From Actinomycetota bacterium (GTDB taxonomy: Bacteria > Actinomycetota > Acidimicrobiia > Acidimicrobiales > RAAP-2): DNA of 64,000 nt. Both the position numbers and the translations under genes were made by a program. This document shows positions 35,930-44,819 of this stretch, one piece after another (position 1 is the stretch's first letter; each line of letters begins with the position of its first letter). Under the pieces are notes generated by a model. The model was not told the DNA's origin. It saw only the letters and a list, made by a program, of their open reading frames with translations, and did not search any database. The DNA is taken from assembly GCA_021324045.1 (NCBI GenBank), contig JAJPJV010000011.1, forward strand, positions 1 through 64,000, in the 5' to 3' direction.

Positions 35930-37132
35930 TTGAGACTGCTCGAAGGCGTACGAGTGATCGATGTGACGATGTGGGCGTTCGTGCCCGCGGCGGGTGGGGT
36001 CCTCGCCCATTGGGGTGCCGACGTCATCAAGATCGAGGGCCCTGGCCGACCCGACCCCATGCGCCTGTTCCACGGCGGCTCCTTGGAGAAGGGCGACGCG
36101 GGCTGGATGTTCAAGCACTACAGCCGGGGCAAGCGCTCGCTCGGCCTCAACCTCGCAACCGAGCAAGGGCGTGAGGTCCTCTACAAGCTCGTCGAGACCG
36201 CGGACGTCTTCTTGACGAGCTACCTGACCGACACCCGGAAGAAGCTGAAATTCGACGTCGACGACATTCGCGCCGTCAACCCGAACATCGTCTACGTCCG
36301 CGGCTCGGGGCAGGGTCCGCGCGGGCCGCAGTCCGAGCGCGGCGGTTACGACCAGGCTGCCTGGTGGTGTCGCGGGTCGCTCGCCCACCAAGCCATGACC
36401 ATGGCCGGCGTGGACTGGCCCCCAGGGATGATCGGTCATGGCGACGGCATGGCCGGGATGACGCTCGCGGGCGGGATCTGTGCGGCACTGCTGCATCGGG
36501 CGATGACCGGGAAGGCTCCCTTGGTTGATGGCTCGCTGATGGGAACGGCCGCCTGGTTCAACGGTCCGGCAATCATCTCGACCGGACTGGGGGCACCGTT
36601 CCCTGGTTCGATCCCCCCTCGCGAGACGCACCACCCCACGATGAACATGTACCGGACGAAGGACAACCGCTTCATCAATTTGTGCATGCTCGGTGACTTC
36701 GACGAGGAATGGGTGGACTTCTGCGAGCATCTTGGGCGCCCAGACCTCGCCACCGACCCTCGCTTCAAGACCAGCAGCGATCGCCAGAAGCATGCAGCAG
36801 AAGGCGTCCGGATCTTCGACGAGATCTTCGCCCAGCGCACGCTGGAGGAGTGGAAGGAGGCGCTCGTCACGACCAAGGGCGTATGGGCGCCGGTCCAGAC
36901 CCCAGGCGAGATGTTCGACGATCCCCAAACGATTGCGAACGGGTTCCTTCGCGAGGTGCAGTACGCGACCGGTCCAGTGCGCCTCCCGGCGCCGCCCATC
37001 CTCTTCGACGAGGAAGCTGGCGACCCGCCGCCTGCCCCCGATTACGCGGAGCACACGAACGAGATCCTCGCCGAGCTGGGCTACGACGCCAGCGCGATCG
37101 ACGACCTACGGGCGGGGAACGTCATCGTCTGA
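35930..37132 (+). CDS. CaiB/BaiF CoA-transferase
   Basis: The product is about 400 residues. I prefer the TTG at 35930, because AAGGAG ends 6 nt before it. A GTG at 35855 and an ATG at 35924 are also in frame, but lack a well-spaced ribosome binding site. This is a family III CoA-transferase with GVRVIDVTMWAFVPAAGG, LAHWGADVIKIEGPG and the catalytic Asp in GKAPLVDGSLMGT. It transfers CoA to a carboxylic acid without ATP. It is followed 145 nt later by an amidohydrolase on the same strand. Confidence 0.87.
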   Translation: MRLLEGVRVIDVTMWAFVPAAGGVLAHWGADVIKIEGPGRPDPMRLFHGGSLEKGDAGWMFKHYSRGKRSLGLNLATEQGREVLYKLVETADVFLTSYLTDTRKKLKFDVDDIRAVNPNIVYVRGSGQGPRGPQSERGGYDQAAWWCRGSLAHQAMTMAGVDWPPGMIGHGDGMAGMTLAGGICAALLHRAMTGKAPLVDGSLMGTAAWFNGPAIISTGLGAPFPGSIPPRETHHPTMNMYRTKDNRFINLCMLGDFDEEWVDFCEHLGRPDLATDPRFKTSSDRQKHAAEGVRIFDEIFAQRTLEEWKEALVTTKGVWAPVQTPGEMFDDPQTIANGFLREVQYATGPVRLPAPPILFDEEAGDPPPAPDYAEHTNEILAELGYDASAIDDLRAGNVIV

Positions 37133-37277
37133 GGCGCAGACTCGCGCCCAGGTCATCGAGCAGGAGGGAGGAGCTCGCGAAGGAGAGCCATCGATCAACC
37201 TCGGTTGGGCCACGTGCACACGACACCGAGACCACGACCACAGTGCAGGAACACCTAAGAGATTGGGAGGGCAAGCC

Positions 37278-38543
37278 ATGAACATGGACGACATGGTCCT
37301 GATCAGCATTGACGACCACGTCATCGAACCACCGAACCTGTTCGAGAACCACGTGCCGGCACGCTATGCAGATCGCGCGCCGCGGGTGATCCACGACAGC
37401 GACGGGACCGACAAGTGGGTCTTCGAAGGCGAGGTGTTGAGCGCCCCGATGGCGCTCAACGCAGTGGCCACCTGGCCCCACGACGAGTACGGGTGGGACC
37501 CGGTGGGCTATGCCGAGGTTCGTCCGGGGGCCTACGACATTCACGAACGGGTCCGGGACATGAACCGCAACGGCGTCTTCCAATCGATGTGCTTCCCGAC
37601 CATGGCCGGAACCAACGCTCGCGTGTTCCTTGAGCCTTCGGATCGTGAGATCTCACTGGTGATGCTCAAGGCGTACAACGATTGGCACGTCGAGGAATGG
37701 TGCGGCACCTATCCGGGACGGTTCATCCCGCTCGGCGTCGTCCCCCTCTGGGATGCGGACCTCGCAGCCGCCGAGGTGCGGCGACTCGCGACCAAAGGCT
37801 GCCGCGCGATCACCTTCCCCGAGGCGCCGCACGTGCTCGGCCTCCCGAGCTTCCACACCGACTACTGGGACCCGATGCTCGCCGCGATGTCCGACGAGGG
37901 GTCGGTGCTGTGTCTGCACATCGGAATCGGCCAGCGGGCGATCACCTTGGCCGAAGAGGTACCGGTCGACCATCCGACCTTCATCGGCCCGATGGTCTGT
38001 GGGATGCTCACGGCAACCGATCTGATCTGGGGGCCAACGCTCAAGAAGTTCCCGGCGCTCAAGGTGGCGCTTTCCGAGGGCGGGATCGGGTGGCTGTCGT
38101 TCTTCCTCGATCGAATCGACCGTCACCACCGCATCCAGACCTGGACCAAGCAAGACTTCGGTGGCAAGAAGCCGAGCGAGGTGCTCAAGGAGCACATCTT
38201 GGCCTGCTTCATCAGCGACCCGACCGGGCTGCGCGATCGTCACGAGATCGGCGTCGACCTGCTGGCGTGGGAGTCTGACTACCCCCACTCCGACAGCTCG
38301 TGGCCGAACTCCCCAGAGGACCTCTGGCACGAGTTCCAGGTGACCGGGTGCACCGACGCAGAAATCGACAAGATCACGCACCAGAATGTCGCGCGCTTCT
38401 TCGACTACGACCCCTTCGCAATCATCGACAAGCGCCAGGCGACCGTTCGATCGCTGAGAGCTCTCGCCACCGATGTCGACGTCAGCGAGACCTCTCGCGC
38501 GGAGTACCGCCGCCGCTACGAGGCAGCGGTTGGCGCGTCCTGA
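37278..38543 (+). CDS. Amidohydrolase-2 family enzyme
   Basis: The product is 421 residues; the GGGAGGG before the ATG at 37278 fixes the start. The metal-binding set is SIDDHVIEPP (D-x-H), LCLHIGIGQ (His) and WESDYPHSDSSWP (Asp). It belongs to the same visible subgroup as the 40481 and 56555 copies (DDHVxEPP start, DYPHxDSxWP end, ALSEGGIGW before the last third). Likely chemistry is metal-dependent hydrolysis or decarboxylation of a ring or beta-keto acid; the substrate is not determined. It follows a CoA-transferase, so may act before or after CoA activation. Confidence 0.85.
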   Translation: MNMDDMVLISIDDHVIEPPNLFENHVPARYADRAPRVIHDSDGTDKWVFEGEVLSAPMALNAVATWPHDEYGWDPVGYAEVRPGAYDIHERVRDMNRNGVFQSMCFPTMAGTNARVFLEPSDREISLVMLKAYNDWHVEEWCGTYPGRFIPLGVVPLWDADLAAAEVRRLATKGCRAITFPEAPHVLGLPSFHTDYWDPMLAAMSDEGSVLCLHIGIGQRAITLAEEVPVDHPTFIGPMVCGMLTATDLIWGPTLKKFPALKVALSEGGIGWLSFFLDRIDRHHRIQTWTKQDFGGKKPSEVLKEHILACFISDPTGLRDRHEIGVDLLAWESDYPHSDSSWPNSPEDLWHEFQVTGCTDAEIDKITHQNVARFFDYDPFAIIDKRQATVRSLRALATDVDVSETSRAEYRRRYEAAVGAS

Positions 38544-39144
38544 GGGGCTGAGATGGCCTGATCTGGCGTGAGGGTCTCAACAAGGCGGATGTCGCCGACC
38601 TCGGCGCTCTTGGCGTCGCGAGGCGAGCGCGCGCGGCTCCCATGTGCCCCTCCTGGGCAACGCTCCATCGGACGCCAGACGGGCAGAGCTTCGGCGAACA
38701 CGGGCGGCGCCACCTTCCCGGTTGCCTCAGGCATCCGCGGCAGTGCTGCGCGCGATCGACGCGCTGACCGCCAGTGTCCGCTCTGACTGCTTCGAATCAC
38801 AGGGTCTTCTATCAACGAAGGGTCCTCGCAGTCCTCACCGCGCTCCATGAAGCGTTGAAGCCCGCCGCTTCGTTGCCACAAGCGCGGGAAGACCGGAGGG
38901 CCTGCCCCGAGGAAGGCACCCAGCGGCGAAGGGAACAGGACCGCGACAGGATCGACGCAGCGGTCCTCTCTCCGCCATCCAGACCGGGTGCCTTGATCCG
39001 CCCCCTTGGCCGCAACGGTGTGAACACCGGCTGAGAACCAACCCACGGCGACGGCAGAAAACTGACCCCCTGCCGGTGATCAACAGGTGGGCGTCAACGA
39101 CTGTCGAAAACTGCGCGTCGTTCGCTGGTCGAAGATTGTGCGCC
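38544..39144. other. Non-coding decayed stretch beside an IS21 remnant
   Basis: About 600 nt without a convincing gene. Just below the IstB stop codon, around 39055-39145, are GGGGTCAGTTTTC- and GCAGTTTTCGACAGTCGTTG-type segments on the minus strand. They resemble the multiple terminal sequences of IS21-family elements. The remainder (38544-39050) holds only unrecognised frames. Confidence 0.4.
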
Positions 39145-39265
39145 TCAGCCACCGTCTTGGGCGTGGAGAACCTCCTTCGCGCGGTTCTTCAGGCGGTAGC
39201 TGTCGCCCCGGAGGACGATGAGCTCGGTAGGTGCACCAGGCGCTCGACCATGGCGCTGCATGGCT
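39145..39265 (-). pseudogene. IstB (IS21 helper ATPase) C-terminal remnant
   Basis: On the minus strand, TELIVLRGDSYRLKNR and a short tail end in TGA at 39145. This is the typical IstB C-terminus. Immediately upstream, SAMVERLVHL is readable in a different frame, so a one-base frameshift separates two pieces of one original sequence. The ATPase domain is gone. It marks an old IS21-family insertion beside the catabolic genes and suggests past rearrangement. Confidence 0.6.
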
Positions 39266-39461
39266 CCCGCGCCGCCTGAACCTGGCAAACGGATTCTTCT
39301 TCATCCGCACTCCAGTCGCGACGACCTCAAGCTCGACAAGCCGCCCAGCGAGCCCCTGCGAGAGCACCGCCGGTTCCGGCCGATCGCCGACCGGCTCGAA
39401 TGCAGTTCCGCCCCGGCGTTGGCCCCGGCCTGCTGATGCGGAGTTCGGAGTTCCCGCACCT

Positions 39462-39567
39462 CCCGCTCCCGTCGATCCCCCCTTGCCCGAACAGGGCCGC
39501 AGGACGAGCTGGACGAGGTCCTGCGCAATGGCCCGCTCCCGTCGATCCCCCCTTGCCCGAACAGGGC
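39462..39567. repeat. Pair of 36-bp direct repeats, 34 bp apart
   Basis: An identical 36-bp sequence occurs at 39462-39497 and 39532-39567 (starts CCCGCTCCCGTCGATC, ends GCCCGAACAGGGC). The intervening 34 bp contain GCAGGAC...GTCCTGC as a 7-bp inverted repeat. The geometry resembles one CRISPR repeat-spacer-repeat unit, but no third copy or cas gene is present, and the unit lies in decayed IS-flanked DNA. Confidence 0.7.
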
Positions 39568-39637
39568 TCCTTCGCGCGAGCTCAGCGCCACGCGACACGC
39601 CCACCCGTGCGTGGCGTGGGCGAAGCGACGTGCTGAG

Positions 39638-40474
39638 CTATGCGCCAGAGGGGATAACGGTGCGGACGAGGTGCCCGCGCCTGGGCATCGTCGACGGCGG
39701 CTCAAGGGTCTCAGGAACGACGTAGTTGGTGAGGGCTCCGACCTCTTCGACCTCGCACACCACGTGATCTCCGATGGTCACCTCCGGTGGCGGCGGTGGC
39801 GTCCCGAGGGTCACGACGTCGCCCGGAAAGAGGCTGATCCGATGGCTCACGTGGCTCAACATCTCGCTCGGCGAGAAGCGGAAGTACTTCGTGTTGCCGG
39901 ACTGAACTTCGGTGCCGTTCACCGTCGCGCGGATCACCAGCCCTTCGAGGACGCGCGCTTCCGTCAGGTCCCGGCGAACCCAAGGTCCGAAGGAGGCAAA
40001 GCCGTCAATGGACTTCCCCACTGCCCAGAAACCGAAGGCGCCGTACTCTGGTGCCGTCACGTCGTTGAACACGCACCAGCCAAAAATGGCCTCGTGCGCT
40101 TCGGCCGGTGACGCCTTGCGCAGCGGACGGCCGACCACCACAGCGAGCTCGGACTCGATCTGGACCGGGCCGGTCAGGATCGAAGGAACCTGGATCTCTC
40201 CGCCGTCACCGGTGGGATAGTGGCAGGCCTTCGGCAACCACATCGGTTGCATCTCGGGGGTCCGGGACTTCCCCGGTTCGAGGAAGCCGCCCATGACGTT
40301 GATGAACCGCACCCCTTCGAAGGGGGGGCCCAGCACGACCTCGTCCATCGGGAGCGAATGGCCGGTGCGCGAAGGCGTGCCGAAGACGTCACCCTCGAGA
40401 ACGACGAACCGGTCGCCTTCGATCTCCCCGTGACGCCACTGGTCCCCGACCAGTGCGCGCCCGACGAGCTGCAT
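39638..40474 (-). CDS. Fumarylacetoacetate hydrolase-family protein
   Basis: The product is 278 residues. The FAH-fold catalytic half contains the metal ligands in QIESELAVVVGRPLR and the Asp in FGWCVFNDVTAPEYG. The Lys-containing KSIDGFASFGPWV and LGTPPPPPEVTIGDHV also match. The family cleaves C-C bonds in beta-diketo acids or decarboxylates oxo-acids (2-hydroxymuconate-type pathways). It begins 6 nt after the amidohydrolase stop codon, so it is cotranscribed with the two amidohydrolases upstream and probably processes their product. Confidence 0.87.
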   Translation of the reverse strand: MQLVGRALVGDQWRHGEIEGDRFVVLEGDVFGTPSRTGHSLPMDEVVLGPPFEGVRFINVMGGFLEPGKSRTPEMQPMWLPKACHYPTGDGGEIQVPSILTGPVQIESELAVVVGRPLRKASPAEAHEAIFGWCVFNDVTAPEYGAFGFWAVGKSIDGFASFGPWVRRDLTEARVLEGLVIRATVNGTEVQSGNTKYFRFSPSEMLSHVSHRISLFPGDVVTLGTPPPPPEVTIGDHVVCEVEEVGALTNYVVPETLEPPSTMPRRGHLVRTVIPSGA

Positions 40475-40480
40475 CGTCGC

Positions 40481-41755
40481 CTACCGTCCTGCCGAGCCGA
40501 CCAGGTCGGCGATCGTCGTCATTCGGCTTGGCGGTGTCCCTCGGGCGACGATCGAGACGTCGTGACCGATCGCCTCGCGTCGCAACGCCCCCACCGTGCA
40601 GTCCTGGCGAGGACGGATGGAGAACGGGTCGTAGGAGAAGAGCCGCATCGCATTGGCATGGGTGATCTTGTCGATCTGGGCGTCGCTCAGACCCTGGACC
40701 GCCTCGTGGACCAGCTCTGGCGAGCGGGGCCACGTGCTGTCCGAGTGCGGGTAGTCGCACTCCCAGGTGACCATGTCCTCGTTCATCCGGTCGAGCTGGG
40801 TGACACCGAACCCGTCGACGATGAAGCAGGTGATGATGTGGTCCCGGAACACCTCGCTCGGCAGCCGGCCCCCGAGATCCGGGCGCGTCCATGCCTTGTG
40901 CTGCTGGTAGGTGTAGTCGACCCGCTCGAGGAAGTACGGGATCCACCCGATGCCACCCTCGGCAAGCGCCACCTTGATGCGAGGGAACTTCCGAAAGACC
41001 GGCGACCAGACGAGGTCGGCAGCGGTCGGGTAGATGTTGATGCCCGAGCAGGTGATCCGCACCGTCATCGGCGCGTCTGGTGAGGTCTGGACCTCCATTC
41101 CCCCGGAACCGATGTGCATCGTCACCACGGTGTCGGTCTCCTCGCACGCCGCCCAGAACGGGTCCCAGTGGTCCGTGTGGAGCGACGGGAGGCCCAATGC
41201 ATGCGGGTTCATGGAGAACGTCACGCAGTGTGCGCCCTTCGCAGCAGTCCGGCGCACCTCCTCCGCCATGAGCTCGGGGTCCCAGATCGGTGGGATGATG
41301 CACGGGATGAAGCGTTCGGGGTAGGAGCCGCACCACGCTTCGAGGTGCCAGTCGTTGTACGCGCGTAACACGGCGAGCGCCAGGTCCGGGTCCTTGCCGG
41401 CTTGGGCCGCGAAGAACTGCCCGCAAAAGCGCGGCATCGACGGGAAGTTGAGCGACCCCAGCACGCCATTGGCGTTCATGTCCTTGACGCGCTCGTGGAC
41501 GTTGTAACAGCCGACGCGGATCTCGCTCAGCGCTGCCGGCTCCAACCCGTACTCTTCTGGCGGCCGGCCGGCAACGGCGTTGAGCCCCGCATTGCGTGCG
41601 ACGCCGTCGCCGAAGACCCACTTGTCACCCTCCTCGTTCGAGACGAGACGAGGTGCCTGGTCCGCGTACTTCGCGGGAATGAAATCATCGAACATGTCGG
41701 GTGGCTCGATCACGTGATCGTCCACGCTCACGAGGATCATGTCCTCTTTGTTCAC
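40481..41755 (-). CDS. Amidohydrolase-2 family enzyme
   Basis: The product is 424 residues. It opens with MNKEDMILVSVDDHVIEPP (D-x-H), has a mid His in VVTMHIGSGG, ALAEGGIGWIPYFLERVD, and the late Asp in ECDYPHSDSTWP. It is the clear paralogue of the enzyme at 37278. It lies in a three-gene operon (amidohydrolase 41810-43048, this gene, FAH), 54 nt from the upstream gene and 6 nt from the FAH gene. Two amidohydrolases in one operon may form a hetero-oligomer or act on successive intermediates. Confidence 0.86.
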   Translation of the reverse strand: MNKEDMILVSVDDHVIEPPDMFDDFIPAKYADQAPRLVSNEEGDKWVFGDGVARNAGLNAVAGRPPEEYGLEPAALSEIRVGCYNVHERVKDMNANGVLGSLNFPSMPRFCGQFFAAQAGKDPDLALAVLRAYNDWHLEAWCGSYPERFIPCIIPPIWDPELMAEEVRRTAAKGAHCVTFSMNPHALGLPSLHTDHWDPFWAACEETDTVVTMHIGSGGMEVQTSPDAPMTVRITCSGINIYPTAADLVWSPVFRKFPRIKVALAEGGIGWIPYFLERVDYTYQQHKAWTRPDLGGRLPSEVFRDHIITCFIVDGFGVTQLDRMNEDMVTWECDYPHSDSTWPRSPELVHEAVQGLSDAQIDKITHANAMRLFSYDPFSIRPRQDCTVGALRREAIGHDVSIVARGTPPSRMTTIADLVGSAGR

Positions 41756-41809
41756 TGGATCCCTCCGTTCTTCTCTTGCCCCGAGTCCTTCACTCGATGG
41801 AGATGGTTC

Positions 41810-43048
41810 TCACGCACGGTGCTCATGGGTGACCGTCGCGTGGAGCTGGGCCGCGCCGACCGCATCGCACCACGACGCCGGTGGGTCTTCGATCCCGTAC
41901 AGCCGCGCTGCGTTCTCCCAGAGGATCTTTCGACGGATGGCTGCGTCGACGTGGCCGAGCCCGGAGGAGATCGTCTCTTGGATGTTGCCGAACAGGCACG
42001 TCGTGTGCGGGAAGTCGGTCTCGAACAAGACGTTGTCGACGGGAATGATCTCAAGGAAGTGCTTCGGCGCGAACTGCTCGAACCAAAACGTCACGTACAC
42101 CTGCCGGCGGAAGAGCTCCGAGGGGAGCAACGCATCCGGCGGCCGTTCACGCCCCTTGCGGAACGCCCCGAGCCAGCTGTAGTCGGCTGCCTCGAGCATG
42201 AAGGGCAACCATCCCATGCCGCTCTCCACGGAGACGAACTGCACCTTGGGGAAGCGGGCCAACACCCCGGAGGTGATCAGGTCGGCACACTGGACGCCGT
42301 TCTTCATGAACAGGCTGACGGCCGTGTAGGCCTGTGCACCGTTCACACCGTGATGCTGGTAGCGCTCGGGGGTTGAAAGCTCGAGGGTCTCCCCCCCGTT
42401 GCCGATGTGGAAGTGGATTGGCAGGCCCGTGTCCTGGGCCACCGACCACAGGCGGTCCCAGTGCGGCGCGCCGAGGACGGGAAGCCCGTAGCGCTGTGGT
42501 TCGCCGGTGAACAAGATGCCTCGGGCCCCGTTGCCTGCACAGCGCTCGATCTCCTTGACGGTGGCATCGAGGTCCCAGAAGGGGGTGGCCACCACGGGCA
42601 GCAGCCGCCGAGGGTCGGCCGAGGACCACTCGAGCAAGAAGTCGTTGTAGGCCTCGACGCAGAGCACCTTGAGGGCATCGTCACCGAGCTTGAGGAAGTG
42701 CTCGCTGCCGAACCCCGCGACGTTGGGGTAGAGCACCTGCGCCCAGATCGCGGCCTCGTCCATGTAGCGAAGCCGTGCCCCGGCATCGTAGGAGCCTGGG
42801 TGGACGTCCTCATAGCCGGGAGGGTACTCGGGGGGGAACTCGGGCCAACCCGCTGGAGCCGTGACCCCGACGGGCGTGAGGCGCTGGCCTCGCAGCTCCC
42901 AGACGTCTTTGTTGTCTGCCCGCACGACATGGAAGACATCGTCGCGGTACTTCGCCGGCACCCTCGACGTCCAGACGTCGGCTGGTTCGGTGATGTGGCT
43001 GTCGGCGTCAATGACGCATTCCCGTGCGGTCTTCGCCGTCGTCGTCAT
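41810..43048 (-). CDS. Amidohydrolase-2 family enzyme (divergent copy)
   Basis: The product is 412 residues. The ATG at 43048 follows GGAGCGGGAG. Metal motifs are VIDADSHITEP (D-x-H), IHFHIGNGGE (His) and FETDFPHTTCLFG (Asp). The late motif differs from the DYPH signature of the other copies, marking a separate branch. It is the first gene of the amidohydrolase-amidohydrolase-FAH operon, with its own promoter at 43157-43185. Confidence 0.85.
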   Translation of the reverse strand: MTTTAKTARECVIDADSHITEPADVWTSRVPAKYRDDVFHVVRADNKDVWELRGQRLTPVGVTAPAGWPEFPPEYPPGYEDVHPGSYDAGARLRYMDEAAIWAQVLYPNVAGFGSEHFLKLGDDALKVLCVEAYNDFLLEWSSADPRRLLPVVATPFWDLDATVKEIERCAGNGARGILFTGEPQRYGLPVLGAPHWDRLWSVAQDTGLPIHFHIGNGGETLELSTPERYQHHGVNGAQAYTAVSLFMKNGVQCADLITSGVLARFPKVQFVSVESGMGWLPFMLEAADYSWLGAFRKGRERPPDALLPSELFRRQVYVTFWFEQFAPKHFLEIIPVDNVLFETDFPHTTCLFGNIQETISSGLGHVDAAIRRKILWENAARLYGIEDPPASWCDAVGAAQLHATVTHEHRA

Positions 43049-43156
43049 CTCCCGCTCCTTCCCCTCGCGCGCCATGCCCTCCAGCGGCCCTCGGAGTTGC
43101 CATCCAATCGGTCGAATCGGACCGAGGGAACCGCAGGAGCTGGAGGCGCTGTGCCC

Positions 43157-43185
43157 TGTGTAGCTGTCGATGTCCACATGGTCAA
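43157..43185 (-). promoter_or_regulatory. Promoter for the amidohydrolase/FAH operon
   Basis: TTGACC (43180-43185), 17 nt and TACACA (43157-43162) on the minus strand would give a ~100-nt leader before 43048. The spacer has no ATGATCAT operator. A separate palindrome flanks the -35 at 43187-43198. Confidence 0.45.
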
Positions 43186-43186
43186 G

Positions 43187-43198
43187 TCATTGCAATGA
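43187..43198. promoter_or_regulatory. 12-bp perfect palindrome TCATTGCAATGA
   Basis: This perfect palindrome overlaps the livF stop codon and lies just upstream of the -35 box of the amidohydrolase/FAH promoter. It could be an operator distinct from ATGATCAT. It may also be chance. Confidence 0.4.
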
Positions 43199-43951
43199 TG
43201 CGGTCGCCGGTGCAGAGCCGGCGCGATCGTTGGTGCCGTCAGTGTTCTGACCGAGGTACAGCGTCTTGATGTCGGCGCGAGCCTGGGCACTCGTGCCTTG
43301 CCAACTGACCGCGCCGTGCTGGAGGATCAGGCAGTCGTCTGCGAGCTCGAGCGCGCGTTCGACGAACTGCTCGATCACCACGATCGTCACCCCGCGTTCT
43401 CGGATCCGCTGCACGCTCTCGAACACCCGGTCCACGACGATCGGCGCCAGCCCGAGCGACAGCTCGTCGATGATGAGGAGGCGAACGTTGTGCGCAAGGG
43501 CGATGGCCAGGGAGAGCATCTGCTGCTCCCCTCCCGAGAGCGTGCCGGCGCGCTGCTTCGTTCGCTGAGCGAGCGCCGGGTACGTCTCGAACGCCTGCTC
43601 GATCGCCGCTCGGCGTTCGGCACGCGTCCGGCAACGACGCGTCGCCGCTTGGAGGTTCTCGAGCACCGTGAGGCTCGGGAAGAGCCCGCGGCCTTCCGGC
43701 GCCTGTGACAGGCCGAGACGCCGGATCTCGTGCGCGGGCAAGCCGGTGATGTCCCGACCGTCGAAGCGGACGTGGCCAGCCGCTGGCGGCACCAGACCGG
43801 TGATCGCGCGTGCCAGCGTCGACTTCCCTGCGCCGTTGGGTCCGAGCACGGCGAGCACGCGCTGGGCCTCCAGGTGAAAAGAGACGCCGAAGAGCGCCTT
43901 CGCGGGACCATAAGCGACTTCGAGATCCTCGACCTCGAGGAGGGCGCTCAT
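43187..43951 (-). CDS. livF: ABC transporter ATP-binding protein LivF-type
   Basis: The product is 254 residues from the ATG at 43951. The ATPase shows Walker A GPNGAGKST, Q-loop LSQAPEGRGLFPSLTV (the LivF-type sequence), signature LSGGEQQML, Walker B RLLIIDELS and the switch residues that follow. It is the last gene of the transporter operon, 16 nt after livG. It energises uptake together with LivG and the fused permease. The substrate class is suggested by the five local binding proteins. Confidence 0.93.
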   Translation of the reverse strand: MSALLEVEDLEVAYGPAKALFGVSFHLEAQRVLAVLGPNGAGKSTLARAITGLVPPAAGHVRFDGRDITGLPAHEIRRLGLSQAPEGRGLFPSLTVLENLQAATRRCRTRAERRAAIEQAFETYPALAQRTKQRAGTLSGGEQQMLSLAIALAHNVRLLIIDELSLGLAPIVVDRVFESVQRIRERGVTIVVIEQFVERALELADDCLILQHGAVSWQGTSAQARADIKTLYLGQNTDGTNDRAGSAPATASLQ

Positions 43952-43967
43952 GAACGAACCTCGATCC

Positions 43968-44819
43968 TCACTGTGCTGCCTGCTCCACGGTGACCGAGGC
44001 AGTCCCGAGGTAGGCAGCCTGCACGGCTTCGTCGGCCCTGATCTCCTCCGGCGAGCCCGCGGCGATGAGCCGTCCGAAGTCCAGCACGTAGACGAGCTGA
44101 GCCATGTTGAGCACCAGATCGAGATCGTGCTCGACGAGAACGACCGCGACATGCTCTTGCTCGGCCGCCCGGTCGATCGCCCTGGCGAACTCCATCGTCT
44201 CCTTTGTGTCGAGGCCTGCCGAGGGCTCGTCGAGGAGAAGGACACGGGGCCTCGAGATCAGCGCGCACCCCACTTCGATCAGCTTGGCGATCCCGACCGG
44301 GAGGCCTTGCACCTCCCTCCGCGCGAAGGGCTGCAATCCCAGCAGCTCGATGATCTCGCCCACGCGTTCCAGCTCGCCGGGTGAGCCCGGCCGCCATCCA
44401 CGCAAGCTCACCAAGTCGCTCCACATGCGACGACGCTCGGCGTGGATGCGGTGCGCCAGGGTGAGCTGCTCGGCGACGGTCATCGTCTCGAAGCGCTCGG
44501 GGACTTGGAAGGTCCGCGCCAGGCCGAGGCGGGCGCGGACATGCGGCGCAGCCGCCGTGACGTCGCGGCCGTCGAGGATGACTGATCCCTTGTCGGGGAC
44601 GAGGAAGCCCGAGATCACCTGGAACAGCGTCGTCTTGCCCGCCCCGTTGGGCCCCACGAGCCCGACACGCGCGGATCCGGGCACGTTCAGGCTCACTGCC
44701 GAGAGGGCACGAACGCCGCCGAAATCCACCGTCACGTCACGCACCTCGAGGACCGGGGCCGAGGCGGGCCTCGGAGCACCACGTTCCGCCTCCCGGGCGC
44801 GGGTTTGGCTGGCGCTCAC
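43968..44819 (-). CDS. livG: ABC transporter ATP-binding protein LivG-type
   Basis: The product is 283 residues. Its GTG overlaps the permease stop codon by 4 nt (GTGA). Walker A is GPNGAGKTT, with the LivG-type LARTFQVPERFETMTV segment. The signature is the LivG variant QGLPVGIAKLIEVG rather than LSGGQ, and Walker B is RVLLLDEPSAGLD. It is complete and of typical length. It works with LivF and the LivHM permease. Confidence 0.93.
   Translation of the reverse strand: MSASQTRAREAERGAPRPASAPVLEVRDVTVDFGGVRALSAVSLNVPGSARVGLVGPNGAGKTTLFQVISGFLVPDKGSVILDGRDVTAAAPHVRARLGLARTFQVPERFETMTVAEQLTLAHRIHAERRRMWSDLVSLRGWRPGSPGELERVGEIIELLGLQPFARREVQGLPVGIAKLIEVGCALISRPRVLLLDEPSAGLDTKETMEFARAIDRAAEQEHVAVVLVEHDLDLVLNMAQLVYVLDFGRLIAAGSPEEIRADEAVQAAYLGTASVTVEQAAQ

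Noticed and set aside
38516-39046. A 176-residue minus-strand frame in the decayed region
   Set aside because: Low-complexity Arg/Ser/Pro content, no recognisable domain, no ribosome binding site; the region is adjacent to an IS remnant.
39462-39567. A CRISPR array
   Set aside because: Only two repeats, no third copy upstream or downstream at the same 70-bp period, no cas genes in the window, and the spacer carries its own inverted repeat. Kept as a repeat feature only.
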